From contig NZ_QFRW01000057.1 of assembly GCF_003265355.1 (NCBI RefSeq), positions 1 to 53,658 on the forward strand: DNA of 53,658 bases, read 5' to 3'. This stretch comes from Glycomyces dulcitolivorans. Lineage in GTDB: Bacteria > Actinomycetota > Actinomycetes > Mycobacteriales > Micromonosporaceae. The translations under genes were made by a program, and so were the position numbers. This document shows positions 7,687 through 16,400 of the stretch, piece by piece; positions within the stretch are counted from its first letter, which is position 1, and each line of letters begins with the position of its first letter. The notes under the pieces were generated by a model. The model did not search any database. It saw only the letters and a program-made list of their open reading frames with translations, and was not told where the DNA came from.

Positions 7687-8370
7687 GTGATCATGTGGTG
7701 GTTGTTGAAGGCGACATTGGGGTCGCTGCTGTGGGTGGTCTACCGCCCGAAGGTGGAAGGGCTCGAACACGTGCCCGAGGACGGTCCGGCGATCCTCGCC
7801 TCGAACCACCTCGCCGTCACCGACTCGTTCTTCATGCCCCTGGTCGTCAAGCGCCGGGTCACCTTCATCGCGAAGGAGGAGTACTTCACCGGCACCGGCT
7901 TCAAGGGCTGGTTCGTGCGCGCCTTCATGAACGCCGTCGGCGCCATCCCGGTCGACCGCGCCGGAGGCGACGCCGCCAACGTCTCCCTCGACACCGGCAA
8001 GCGCGTCCTCTCCGAAGGCCGCCTGTTCGGCATCTACCCCGAGGGCACCCGCTCGCCCGACGGGCGCCTCTACCGCGGCAAGACCGGTGTCGCCCGCCTC
8101 GCCCTCCAGACCGGCTCCCCGGTCGTGCCCGTCGCCATGCTCAACACCGGCGAGCTCCAGCCCATCGGGCGCCGCATCCCCCGCATCGGCCGCGTCCGCA
8201 TCAAGTTCGGGCCCCCGCACGACTTCAACCGCTACCGGGACCTCGTGGGCGACCGCTTCATCGAGCGCGCCGTCACCGACGAGGTCATGGACGCCCTGCG
8301 CGAACTCTCCGGCCAGGACTACGTCGACGAGTACGCCGCGAAGGTCAAAGAACGCGGACAGAAGGGGTAG
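7687..8370 (+). CDS. plsC: 1-acyl-sn-glycerol-3-phosphate acyltransferase
   Basis: A 227-aa membrane-associated acyltransferase of the PlsC/LPLAT family, which acylates lysophosphatidic acid in phospholipid synthesis. The catalytic HX4D motif is NHLAVTD (about residues 40-46) and the glycerol-3-phosphate-binding motif is YPEGTRSPDG (about residues 118-127); VPVAMLNTG is a later family motif. One hydrophobic N-terminal stretch (MWWLLKATLGSLLWVV) probably anchors it. Start GTG 7687 fits a leaderless transcript from TACGCT; ATG 7693 is the alternative and would remove two residues. The gene is convergent with the Crp/Fnr regulator, 36 bp away. Confidence 0.92.
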   Translation: MIMWWLLKATLGSLLWVVYRPKVEGLEHVPEDGPAILASNHLAVTDSFFMPLVVKRRVTFIAKEEYFTGTGFKGWFVRAFMNAVGAIPVDRAGGDAANVSLDTGKRVLSEGRLFGIYPEGTRSPDGRLYRGKTGVARLALQTGSPVVPVAMLNTGELQPIGRRIPRIGRVRIKFGPPHDFNRYRDLVGDRFIERAVTDEVMDALRELSGQDYVDEYAAKVKERGQKG

Positions 8371-8406
8371 CCCCCCGGCCCGCGCCGCACCTTACTTCCT
8401 CACGTT

Positions 8407-9096
8407 CTACTCGGGCCCACCGAAACCAGCTCGTCGCCGCAGCGCCGGCAGGTCCACCACCACGATCTTGCGGCCCTCCGTCCGCAGCCAGCCCCGGTTC
8501 GCGAAGATCCCTATCGCCTGGTTCACGCTCTGGCGCGACCCGCCCGCCATCTCCGCCAGCTGCGTCTGGTTCAGCTCGATCGTCGTCATCGGCGACGAAT
8601 GCTGCTCCGCCAAGCGCACCAGCGTCTTCGCCACCCGGCCCGGCAGGTCCAGGAACACGTGGTCCGAGGACTGCTCCGTCAACCGCCGCACGATCATGCC
8701 CATCGACCGCAGCACCGCGTCGAGCATCTTCGGGTTCCCGTGCACCAGCTCCAGGAACGACGACCGCGCCAGCGCCAGCGCCGACGTGTCCTCCAGCGCC
8801 TCCGCGCTGGCCGACCGCGGCGAGCCGTCCAGGAGCGACACCTCGCCGAGCACCTCGGGCGCGCGTGCGACGTGGAGCATCGCCCGCTCGCCGGTGGCGG
8901 CGGTCCTGAAGACGCTGACGGCCCCGGAGCGGATCATGATGAGCGACTCACCGGGCTCCCCTTCGAAGAACAGCAGGTGCCCACGCCGGTAGTGGCGCTG
9001 TACCGCCACCCCTGCGATCTGCCGCCTGGCCTGCGGGTCGAGGCCGGCGAACATGGCGACGCCTGCAAGCGGGTCTTCAGATGGGCTGACACCCAT
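8407..9096 (-). CDS. Crp/Fnr-family transcriptional regulator
   Basis: A 229-aa regulator with an N-terminal cyclic-nucleotide-binding fold (PLAGVAMFAGL to about residue 120, including LFFEGEPGESLIMIRSG and GEVSLLDGSPRSASA at the ligand pocket) and a C-terminal winged helix: LNQTQLAEMAGGSRQSV near residue 180 is the recognition region. No cysteine cluster for an Fe-S centre is present, so it is Crp-like rather than Fnr-like. The frame is open to 9192 but ATG 9096 is preceded by GGGGGAG at an ideal distance. It resembles the global cAMP-responsive regulators of actinobacteria; whether it binds cAMP is not proven by sequence. Confidence 0.92.
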   Translation of the reverse strand: MGVSPSEDPLAGVAMFAGLDPQARRQIAGVAVQRHYRRGHLLFFEGEPGESLIMIRSGAVSVFRTAATGERAMLHVARAPEVLGEVSLLDGSPRSASAEALEDTSALALARSSFLELVHGNPKMLDAVLRSMGMIVRRLTEQSSDHVFLDLPGRVAKTLVRLAEQHSSPMTTIELNQTQLAEMAGGSRQSVNQAIGIFANRGWLRTEGRKIVVVDLPALRRRAGFGGPE

Positions 9097-9424
9097 AGTT
9101 CTCCCCCTTCGGTGGGTCCCGGGTCCGCGGGTTCCCTCCGATGATCGCTGTCTTTTCCGTCGTTGTACAGGGCCCGGTGTCGGAAACTTCACGCTCCGTT
9201 GGGTCGTGTGTCCAGACGGTGCACTTGTCGCTCGGCCGAGCGTACGATCGAGTCTACGTGCTTTCGCGTCTATTGTCCGGTATCGCGATTCTCATGTGCA
9301 GATTGCGAGGTCAGATTCCGGCTGCCTGATCGTATGGCGTAGCGTCGACTCCAGCCCGGCGACATACGGGCGGGTCCCGATTCGGGCCGAACAGACCGCC
9401 CGTGATCATACGAAAGGCCGATGC
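9097..9424. other. Divergent intergenic region, 328 bp
   Basis: Separates the regulator from the RNase AS gene. It contains an A+T-richer stretch at about 9240-9310, likely the promoter region, and GAAAGG at 9412-9417 as the ribosome-binding site of the right-hand gene. The long plus-strand frame crossing it has no ribosome-binding site and no protein-like composition. No convincing Crp-type palindrome was found by eye. Confidence 0.5.
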
Positions 9425-9973
9425 GTGGCGTACCGCTACTTCTACGACACCGAGTTCATCGAGGACGGTCGCACGATCGACCTGGTCTCGATCGCCGTCG
9501 TCGACGAGCGAGGCCGCGAGTACTACGCCGTGTCGACCGAGTTCGACCCCTCCCGGGCCATCGACTGGGTGCGGCGCAACGTCCTCGACAAGCTCCCGGC
9601 CCCCTCCAGCCAGCTGTGGAAGGACCGGGCGACGATCCGCGACGAGCTGTACGAGTTCCTCGTGGAGCCCGTCCGGCGCAAGACCGGCAGCCACCCGGGG
9701 GAGCGCGTGGAGCTGTGGGCGTGGATCGGCGCGTACGACCACGTCGTGCTCGCGCAGCTGTGGGGCACGATGCCCGAGCTGCCGCGGGCGCTGCCGCGCA
9801 TGACCAAGGACCTGCGCCAGCGCTGGGAGGACCTGGGCCGCCCCGAGCTGCCGGTGACGCCCGACGCGGACATGCACGACGCCCTGACCGACGCGAAGCT
9901 CAACCTCGCCCGCTGGAAGACCCTCGAAGCCGCACGCGGCGACCGCGCGGGCGTGCTCGACTCGCACCACTGA
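9425..9973 (+). CDS. RNase AS, adenylate-specific 3'-5' exoribonuclease
   Basis: A 182-aa DEDD-type exonuclease closely resembling Mycobacterium tuberculosis Rv2179c (RNase AS). The N-terminus RYFYDTEFIEDG supplies the first acidic pair (D..E), ELWAWIGAYDHVVL carries the next aspartate near residue 100, and DMHDALTDAKLNL near residue 155 supplies the H..D end of the active site. These enzymes trim adenylate-rich RNA 3' ends. The start is GTG 9425, with GAAAGG seven bases upstream; longer upstream starts are rejected because the conserved sequence begins here. The C-terminal extension DRAGVLDSHH is not conserved. Confidence 0.92.
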   Translation: MAYRYFYDTEFIEDGRTIDLVSIAVVDERGREYYAVSTEFDPSRAIDWVRRNVLDKLPAPSSQLWKDRATIRDELYEFLVEPVRRKTGSHPGERVELWAWIGAYDHVVLAQLWGTMPELPRALPRMTKDLRQRWEDLGRPELPVTPDADMHDALTDAKLNLARWKTLEAARGDRAGVLDSHH

Positions 9974-10109
9974 TCCCGTTCGCGCGTCCCGTCCGCTGGT
10001 CGCGCCCCTGAACCCCTGGTCGCCGCTCCCGGGCTCCGATATATGGTGGGCGGTGTTTCGGCAATGAGGCCGCCCAGTTAACAGTCCTCACTTCTAGGGA
10101 GTTAGACGC

Positions 10110-11135
10110 ATGCGCATTGGCGTGCTCACCGGCGGCGGCGACTGCCCCGGTCTCAACGCGGTCATCCGAGCCGCTGTCCGCAAGGGCACCAAGGAATACG
10201 GCCACGAGTTCGTGGGCTTCCGCTACGGCTGGAGGGGCCCGATCGAGGGCATCACCCAGGAGCTGAACTGGGACGTGGTCGAGAACATCCTCGACCAGGG
10301 CGGCACCATCCTCCACTCCTCGCGCACCAACCCCTACAAGATCGAGGGCGGCGTCGAGGCCATCAAGAAGAACATGGCGGACCTGGGCGTGGACGCGCTC
10401 ATCGCCATCGGCGGCGAGGACACCCTGGGCGTGGCCACGAAGCTGACCGCCGACGGCGTCAACTGCGTGGGCGTGCCGAAGACGATCGACAACGACCTGT
10501 CGGGCACGGACTACACGTTCGGCTTCGACACGGCCGTGAACATCGCCACCGAGGCCATCGACCGCCTGTGGACGACCGCCGACTCGCACGACCGCTGCAT
10601 CGTCGTGGAGATCATGGGCCGCCACGCCGGCTGGATGACGCTGCACGCGGGCATCGCCGGCGGCGCGAACGTGGTCCTCATCCCCGAGGTCGCGTTCGAC
10701 ATCGAGAAGGTCGCGAACTTCGTCAAGGAGCGCAAGGAGGCCGGCAAGGCCACCATCGTCGCGGTCTCCGAGGGCGCGCACGCCCAGGAGGGCATGGTCC
10801 TCAAGGACGGCGAGGTCGACGCGTTCGGCCACGTCAAGCTCGGCGGCGTCGGCGACTGGGTCGCGGCCCAGATCAAGGAGCGCGCGGAGATCGAGACCCG
10901 CGCGATCATCCTCGGCCACCTCCAGCGCGGCGGCACCCCCACCGCGTTCGACCGGGTCCTCGCGACCCGCCTGGGCCTTGAGGCCGCCGACGCGGTCGAC
11001 GAGGGCGACTTCGGCAAGATGATGGCGCTCCAGGGCACCAACGTCGTGCGCATCCCGATCCACGAGGGCACCGACGTGCTCAAGACCGTCCCGGTCGAGC
11101 GCTACGCCGACGCCGAGGTCTTCTTCGGCGTGTAG
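10110..11135 (+). CDS. pfkA: 6-phosphofructokinase, probably pyrophosphate-dependent
   Basis: A 341-aa PFK of the actinobacterial group III type, phosphorylating fructose 6-phosphate in glycolysis. GGGDCPGLNAVIR at residues 8-20 and PKTIDNDL at 123-130 hold substrate-binding residues; MGRHAGW follows near residue 170. In Escherichia coli numbering, positions 104 and 124 tell the phosphoryl donor apart (Gly/Gly in ATP enzymes, Asp/Lys in PPi enzymes). Here the motifs are GGED (D104) and PKTIDND (K124), the PPi combination. This is a prediction from residues, not proof. ATG 10110 has AGGGAG upstream. A hairpin spans the stop codon and a second, stronger one follows at 11251. Confidence 0.93.
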   Translation: MRIGVLTGGGDCPGLNAVIRAAVRKGTKEYGHEFVGFRYGWRGPIEGITQELNWDVVENILDQGGTILHSSRTNPYKIEGGVEAIKKNMADLGVDALIAIGGEDTLGVATKLTADGVNCVGVPKTIDNDLSGTDYTFGFDTAVNIATEAIDRLWTTADSHDRCIVVEIMGRHAGWMTLHAGIAGGANVVLIPEVAFDIEKVANFVKERKEAGKATIVAVSEGAHAQEGMVLKDGEVDAFGHVKLGGVGDWVAAQIKERAEIETRAIILGHLQRGGTPTAFDRVLATRLGLEAADAVDEGDFGKMMALQGTNVVRIPIHEGTDVLKTVPVERYADAEVFFGV

Positions 11136-11147
11136 CGCACGCCGAAG
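11123..11147. terminator. 10-bp hairpin over the pfkA stop codon
   Basis: CTTCGGCGTG (11123-11132), five-base loop TAGCG containing the stop codon, and CACGCCGAAG (11138-11147). It could end pfkA transcripts, or transcripts coming the other way from repeat copy B 30 bp to the right. Confidence 0.5.
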
Positions 11148-11163
11148 GCCCGTCCAGACCCCT

Positions 11164-11217
11164 GGGGTGGGCCCCCGATTTCAACGCTACGGGGGAGTTC
11201 CTGAAGGGGAGCTGAAG
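11164..11217 (-). repeat. Dispersed ~55-bp repeat, copy B
   Basis: Read on the minus strand: CTTCAGCTCCC, CTTCAGGAAC, a short variable segment, CCGTAGCGTTGAAAT and CGGGGGCCCACCCC. It shares the CCCACCCC ending with copy C. It is oriented toward the end of pfkA. Confidence 0.8.
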
Positions 11218-11250
11218 GCGGGCCGGCCGCAAAGCACTGCGATTGCGCAA

Positions 11251-11290
11251 CCACGGGCACGCCCGGTCGTTAGACCGGGTGTGCCCGTGG
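11251..11290. terminator. 18-bp hairpin downstream of pfkA
   Basis: The arms at 11251-11268 and 11273-11290 pair along 18 bases with a single G-T pair and a GTTA loop. No T run follows, as is usual for terminators in very G+C-rich genomes. It probably ends the pfkA transcript. Confidence 0.7.
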
Positions 11291-11331
11291 CTTATGCAGA
11301 GGCTGATCCTCTAGAGACCGACCCTTCGCAT

Positions 11332-11892
11332 GTGGAAATCGGCGAGATCCCGCATCTCGCCGATTTCACGTATCACAAGACCCTCGTGGACGTCGACTTC
11401 GACGGCGTCCCGGTGGCGGGTCTCGACGCCGACTTCTACCGGCGCCCGGTCGGGGACCGGCTGCTCAGCGTCGGCGTGTACCGGTTCGGCGGGGCCGAGA
11501 CCCACCGGGCCTGGGGCTGGGTCGGCGAGGCGCACTGCTCGTGGCACGCCTACCGGGACCCCGGCACGGGCGGTTTCGACGGCCCCTTCGCGGGCTGCCC
11601 GCTGCTGCGGGTGCTCCGCGAGGGCGACCGGGCCCGCGGGTTCGAGCTGGGCTCGGGGAGCCCTGCAAGGCGGTACCTCGTCGATCCGGATCATGTTGTG
11701 GCGGGCGCGGTCACCGCGCGCCCGGTCGGGCCGGTCCCTGCCGGGTCCGGCTCAGTCGCCTTCCGCGACCCGGGTCTCCGCCTGGGCGCTCTCCAGACGG
11801 GTGGCCCGTCGCGTGTAGACGATCGCCGCGGCCGTGATCGCGAGCCCGAGGAACAGGCCGCTGCCGGCGAACAGGGCCGAGGCCCCCGGTGA
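11332..11892 (+). CDS. Hypothetical protein, start and end uncertain
   Basis: The plus-strand frame has protein-like composition and strong G/C at third positions from about 11370 to 11740 (for example VGVYRFGGAETH and WHAYRDPGTGG), and no better frame exists on the other strand. No family is recognised. GTG 11332 and GTG 11386 are possible starts; neither has a ribosome-binding site, and the first places a 14-bp inverted repeat inside the coding region. The frame runs 141 bp into the 3' end of the convergent membrane-protein gene, and the last 50 residues look like antisense of it. The true gene may therefore end earlier after a frameshift, or be decaying. Confidence 0.4.
   Translation: MEIGEIPHLADFTYHKTLVDVDFDGVPVAGLDADFYRRPVGDRLLSVGVYRFGGAETHRAWGWVGEAHCSWHAYRDPGTGGFDGPFAGCPLLRVLREGDRARGFELGSGSPARRYLVDPDHVVAGAVTARPVGPVPAGSGSVAFRDPGLRLGALQTGGPSRVDDRRGRDREPEEQAAAGEQGRGPR
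11335..11367. repeat. Perfect 14-bp inverted repeat
   Basis: GAAATCGGCGAGAT (11335-11348), loop CCCGC, ATCTCGCCGATTTC (11354-11367). It lies at the very start of, or just before, a poorly supported gene. It could be a terminator, an operator, or an RNA structure controlling that gene. Confidence 0.65.
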
Positions 11893-12138
11893 GAACCCGA
11901 GGATCGCCACCGGCACCTGCACGATGCCGATCAGCCCCACCAGCAGCCACTTGCTCCGGCCCCGCCCCCACAGCAGCGCCGTCCAGACGGGCGCGACCAC
12001 GATGGCGAGGGTCGCGATGTCGAGCGCCCAGTGCAGGACCGGGTTGTGGACCCGGTCGTGCTGGAACGCCATCGCCGGGCTCGACACCGCCAGGATCATG
12101 GCGGCGACGGTCGCCACGAAGGCAAGACGACGTGTCAT
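11752..12138 (-). CDS. Small integral membrane protein with signal-like N-terminus
   Basis: A 128-aa protein. The N-terminus MTRRLAFVATVAAMILAVSSPAMAF looks like a signal peptide with an AMA cleavage site, or a first membrane helix. Three more hydrophobic segments follow (about residues 41-57, 66-83 and 91-108), ending in a charged tail. A histidine-containing segment HDRVHNPVLHW follows the signal. Start ATG 12138 is well supported by AAGGAGGT. No family or function is recognised. A TAGCGT -10 box lies upstream. Confidence 0.8.
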   Translation of the reverse strand: MTRRLAFVATVAAMILAVSSPAMAFQHDRVHNPVLHWALDIATLAIVVAPVWTALLWGRGRSKWLLVGLIGIVQVPVAILGFSPGASALFAGSGLFLGLAITAAAIVYTRRATRLESAQAETRVAEGD

Positions 12139-12169
12139 TCGTGACCTCCTTTGCGTGCGGAGTCTTAAC

Positions 12170-12175
12170 GCTACG
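12170..12175 (-). promoter_or_regulatory. Probable -10 box TAGCGT for the membrane-protein gene
   Basis: On the minus strand the sequence GTAGCGTTAAGACTCC puts TAGCGT about 30 bases before ATG 12138, giving a short leader with a strong ribosome-binding site. The same TAGCGTT core occurs in the dispersed repeats and upstream of ftsZ. Confidence 0.4.
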
Positions 12176-12311
12176 TGCAGTAGTCGCCCATGTCTGTCGG
12201 GTATCCGCCACTAGCCGGACCCGGATCGAACGGTCATCTGGCACGAATCGGGGGAGGCGCGGCGGGCCCGGCCGCCATACAGTGCTCGTGAATCGACGGT
12301 GGGAGGAACCT

Positions 12312-13058
12312 GTGGTGGGTCAGGCGGGCCATGGCGGCCTTGATTGGGCGGGCCTCGTGCTCGACCGCGGCCTCGACGCGGCCGCGGAGCGCGAAGCGCG
12401 CGCGGCGGTCGCAGGCTGGCAGCAGTTCGCACGCCGCTACCGGCTCGACTTCCGGGCCGAACTCGAACCCGAGGACCGCGGCGGCGAACCGGACGAGGTA
12501 CTGAGCGCCCTTGGGGCCCTTGGCTTCCCGGTCGCACAGGTCCGCGGCTGGACCCGCGGGGCCTGGGACGGACGCGACAGCTTCGGCTTCTGCGCCGTCG
12601 ACGCCACCGCGGCCGGATCCCGCTACCACCTGCGCTTCACCGCGACGCGGCTGCGCCGCGACCGCCCCGACGTCGTCCAGCACCGCCTCCTCGACGGCGA
12701 CTCCACGATGGCCGCCGCCTGGCACCCCCAGCGGCACCGCTACGCCGTCGTCACCCTCGCCGAACCCCCGCGCCCCCAAGTGCGCCACCGCGGCCGCCTC
12801 GGCCAGGCCGTCGACCGCTTCTTCCGCACCGCACCCCGCCGCCTCCACACCCCCGACCCCCGCTTCGCCGAAGCCCTCGCCACCGAAGCCGAGACCGCGG
12901 GCCTCGACCTCTTCCGCTGGTCCTGGGCCGCCAAAGGCGGCTGGCTCACCGCCTGGCGCTCCGACACCACCGACGGCGACGACCACCACAAGCGCGCCCG
13001 CTTCATGGACTTCCTACCCGCGCTGGCGGACTGCATCGAGCGCACCGAGACCGCATGA
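12312..13058 (+). CDS. Hypothetical protein
   Basis: A 248-aa soluble protein of unknown family. The composition is real-protein-like, with arginine, tryptophan and histidine-rich stretches (GWTRGAWDGRDSFGF, YHLRFTATRLRRD, LFRWSWAAKGGW) and a C-terminus HKRARFMDFLPALADCIERTE. No signal peptide, membrane segment or catalytic motif is seen. The frame is open far upstream; GTG 12312 is preferred because GGGAGG lies five bases before it. GTG 12288, just after TACAGT, is an alternative. The gene is followed by three tandem copies of the dispersed repeat. Confidence 0.65.
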   Translation: MVGQAGHGGLDWAGLVLDRGLDAAAEREARAAVAGWQQFARRYRLDFRAELEPEDRGGEPDEVLSALGALGFPVAQVRGWTRGAWDGRDSFGFCAVDATAAGSRYHLRFTATRLRRDRPDVVQHRLLDGDSTMAAAWHPQRHRYAVVTLAEPPRPQVRHRGRLGQAVDRFFRTAPRRLHTPDPRFAEALATEAETAGLDLFRWSWAAKGGWLTAWRSDTTDGDDHHKRARFMDFLPALADCIERTETA

Positions 13059-13077
13059 CCCCGCAGCCGACGACCGC

Positions 13078-13131
13078 CTTCAGCTCCGCTTCAGGTTCGG
13101 CCCGCTAGCGTTGAAATCGGGGGCCCACCCC
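13078..13131 (+). repeat. Dispersed ~55-bp repeat, copy C (first of a tandem triplet)
   Basis: CTTCAGCTCCG, CTTCAGGTTCGG, CCCGCTAGCGTTGAAAT, CGGGGGCCCACCCC. An ATCGGGG at 13115-13121 can pair with CCCCGAT at 13136-13142. It lies 20 bp after the stop of the upstream gene. Confidence 0.85.
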
Positions 13132-13160
13132 ACGACCCCGATCGGCTCTCGCCGTGCCCA

Positions 13161-13215
13161 CTTCAGCTCCGCTTAAGGTTCGGCGAGCTAGCTTCGAATC
13201 CGGGGGCCCTTCCCC
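13161..13215 (+). repeat. Dispersed ~55-bp repeat, copy D
   Basis: CTTCAGCTCCG, CTTAAGGTTCGG, CGAGCTAGCTTCGAATC, CGGGGGCCCTTCCCC. The second half-site is CTTAAG instead of CTTCAG. It starts 83 bp after copy C. Confidence 0.85.
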
Positions 13216-13257
13216 AGCGTCGAGCCGAGGCTGCCGTGTGCCCGGCGTGGCATCGCG

Positions 13258-13312
13258 CTTCAGCTCCGCTTCAGGTTCCCCTGTGTAGCTTGGAAAACCG
13301 GGGGCCTTCCCC
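13258..13312 (+). repeat. Dispersed ~55-bp repeat, copy E
   Basis: CTTCAGCTCCG, CTTCAGGTTCCC, CTGTGTAGCTTGGAAAA, CCGGGGGCCTTCCCC. It starts 97 bp after copy D and points into the strong hairpin at 13341-13380, so a transcript from it would be about 80 nt long. Confidence 0.85.
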
Positions 13313-13340
13313 GAGCCCTCCGACGGCCTTCGGCATGCAC

Positions 13341-13380
13341 GCGAACGGCCGACCGCCCCTTCGGGCGGTCGGCCGTTCGC
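13341..13380. terminator. Strong bidirectional terminator, 18-bp stem
   Basis: The arms 13341-13358 and 13363-13380 are perfectly complementary around a CTTC loop. It lies 14 bp beyond the folD stop codon and would end the fchA-folD transcript from the right and any transcript from the repeat triplet from the left. Confidence 0.85.
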
Positions 13381-13394
13381 GTTGCGTCGCTTGC

Positions 13395-14239
13395 TTACGG
13401 GTGGGTCTTGGACAGTTCCGCCGCTTCGACCGTGTGGCGCAGCAGGAGTGCCGTCGTCACCGGGCCGACCCCGCCGGGGACCGGCGTCAGGCGCCCTGCG
13501 ATCTCGGAGACCGCCGCGTAGTCGACGTCGCCGACCAGGCCGCCGTCTTCGGTCGGGTTGGTGCCCACGTCGATCACCGTCGCGCCCGGCTTGACGAAGT
13601 CCGCGCCGATCATGCCCGCGCGGCCGACCGCCGCCACCAGGATGTCGGCCTCGCGGCACACGCCCGCGAGGTCCTTCGTCTTCGAGTGGCACACCGTCAC
13701 CGTCGCCGACTCGTTGAGCAGCAGCAGCGCCGCGGGCTTGCCGACCACCGTGGACCGGCCGACCACCACGGCCCGCGCACCCGAGAGCGTCAGGTCCTCG
13801 CGCTTGAGCAGCTCCAAGACCGCCGCCGCCGTCGCCGGCGCCCACGTGCGGCGCCCCTGCGCCAGGCGGCCCAGGCCCTCGGAGTTCGCGCCGTCGATGT
13901 CCTTGAACGGGCTGATGTACCAGCCCACCTCCGCCAGCGTCACCCCTTCGGGCAGCGGCGTCTGGCAGATGATCCCGTGCACGTCCGGATCCGCCGACAG
14001 CTCCTGGAGCTTCGCGATGATCTCGCCCTTGCCCGGCTCGTCCAACTGCTCGATGCGGCAGTCGACGCCCTCCTTCTCGGCGGCCTTCTTGATCGACCGC
14101 ACGTACCAGGCCGTGCCCTCGTCGTCCGTCGGCACGACCACTGCAAGAGTCGGAACGGTCCCGTTCTCGCGCAGCTTCGCCGCCGCGGCCGAAACCTCGG
14201 CCCGGATCTCCTTGGCGACCGCGCGCCCGTCGATATCGC

Positions 14240-14243
<4 letters not shown>
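13395..14243 (-). CDS. folD: Methylenetetrahydrofolate dehydrogenase (FolD family, altered active site)
   Basis: A 282-aa FolD homologue. Recognisable motifs are CQTPLPEG (about residues 93-100), KDIDGANSEGLG (about 114-125), VVGRSTVVGKP (NADP-binding loop, about 161-171) and the C-terminal TPVPGGVGPVTTALL. In bifunctional FolD the motif YxxxK supplies the lysine needed for the cyclohydrolase step (K54 in E. coli, K56 in human); here the segment is YVRSIKKAA, with isoleucine at that place (I51, codon at 14091-14093). The enzyme is therefore predicted to have only dehydrogenase activity, as in the monofunctional yeast enzyme that also lacks this lysine. The missing step would be covered by the FchA-like protein whose gene overlaps it by 4 bases. 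Confidence 0.9.
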
Positions 14244-16383
<2,140 letters not shown>

Positions 16384-16387
16384 CCCA

Positions 16388-16393
16388 TAGAGT
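16388..16393 (+). promoter_or_regulatory. -10 box TAGAGT, leaderless oxidoreductase gene
   Basis: TAGAGT, seven-base spacer GGTGTGC, ATG 16401. It lies 5 bp after the DAHP synthase stop codon, so the next gene has its own start of transcription. Confidence 0.55.
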
Positions 16394-16400
16394 GGTGTGC

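Noticed and set aside
9053-9424. Extended N-terminus for RNase AS
   Set aside because: Conserved sequence starts at RYFYDTEF; GAAAGG lies seven bases before GTG 9425.
11311-11694. Minus-strand frame as the real gene at 11.3-11.7 kb
   Set aside because: Its composition (A/R/P/E/V-rich without motifs) is that of a shadow; the plus-strand frame has better third-position G/C and more balanced amino acids, though it is itself uncertain.
13078-13312. The three repeats as a small CRISPR array
   Set aside because: Repeat units are 55 bp, spacing is irregular (83 and 97 bp), similar units lie singly elsewhere in both orientations, and no cas gene is near.
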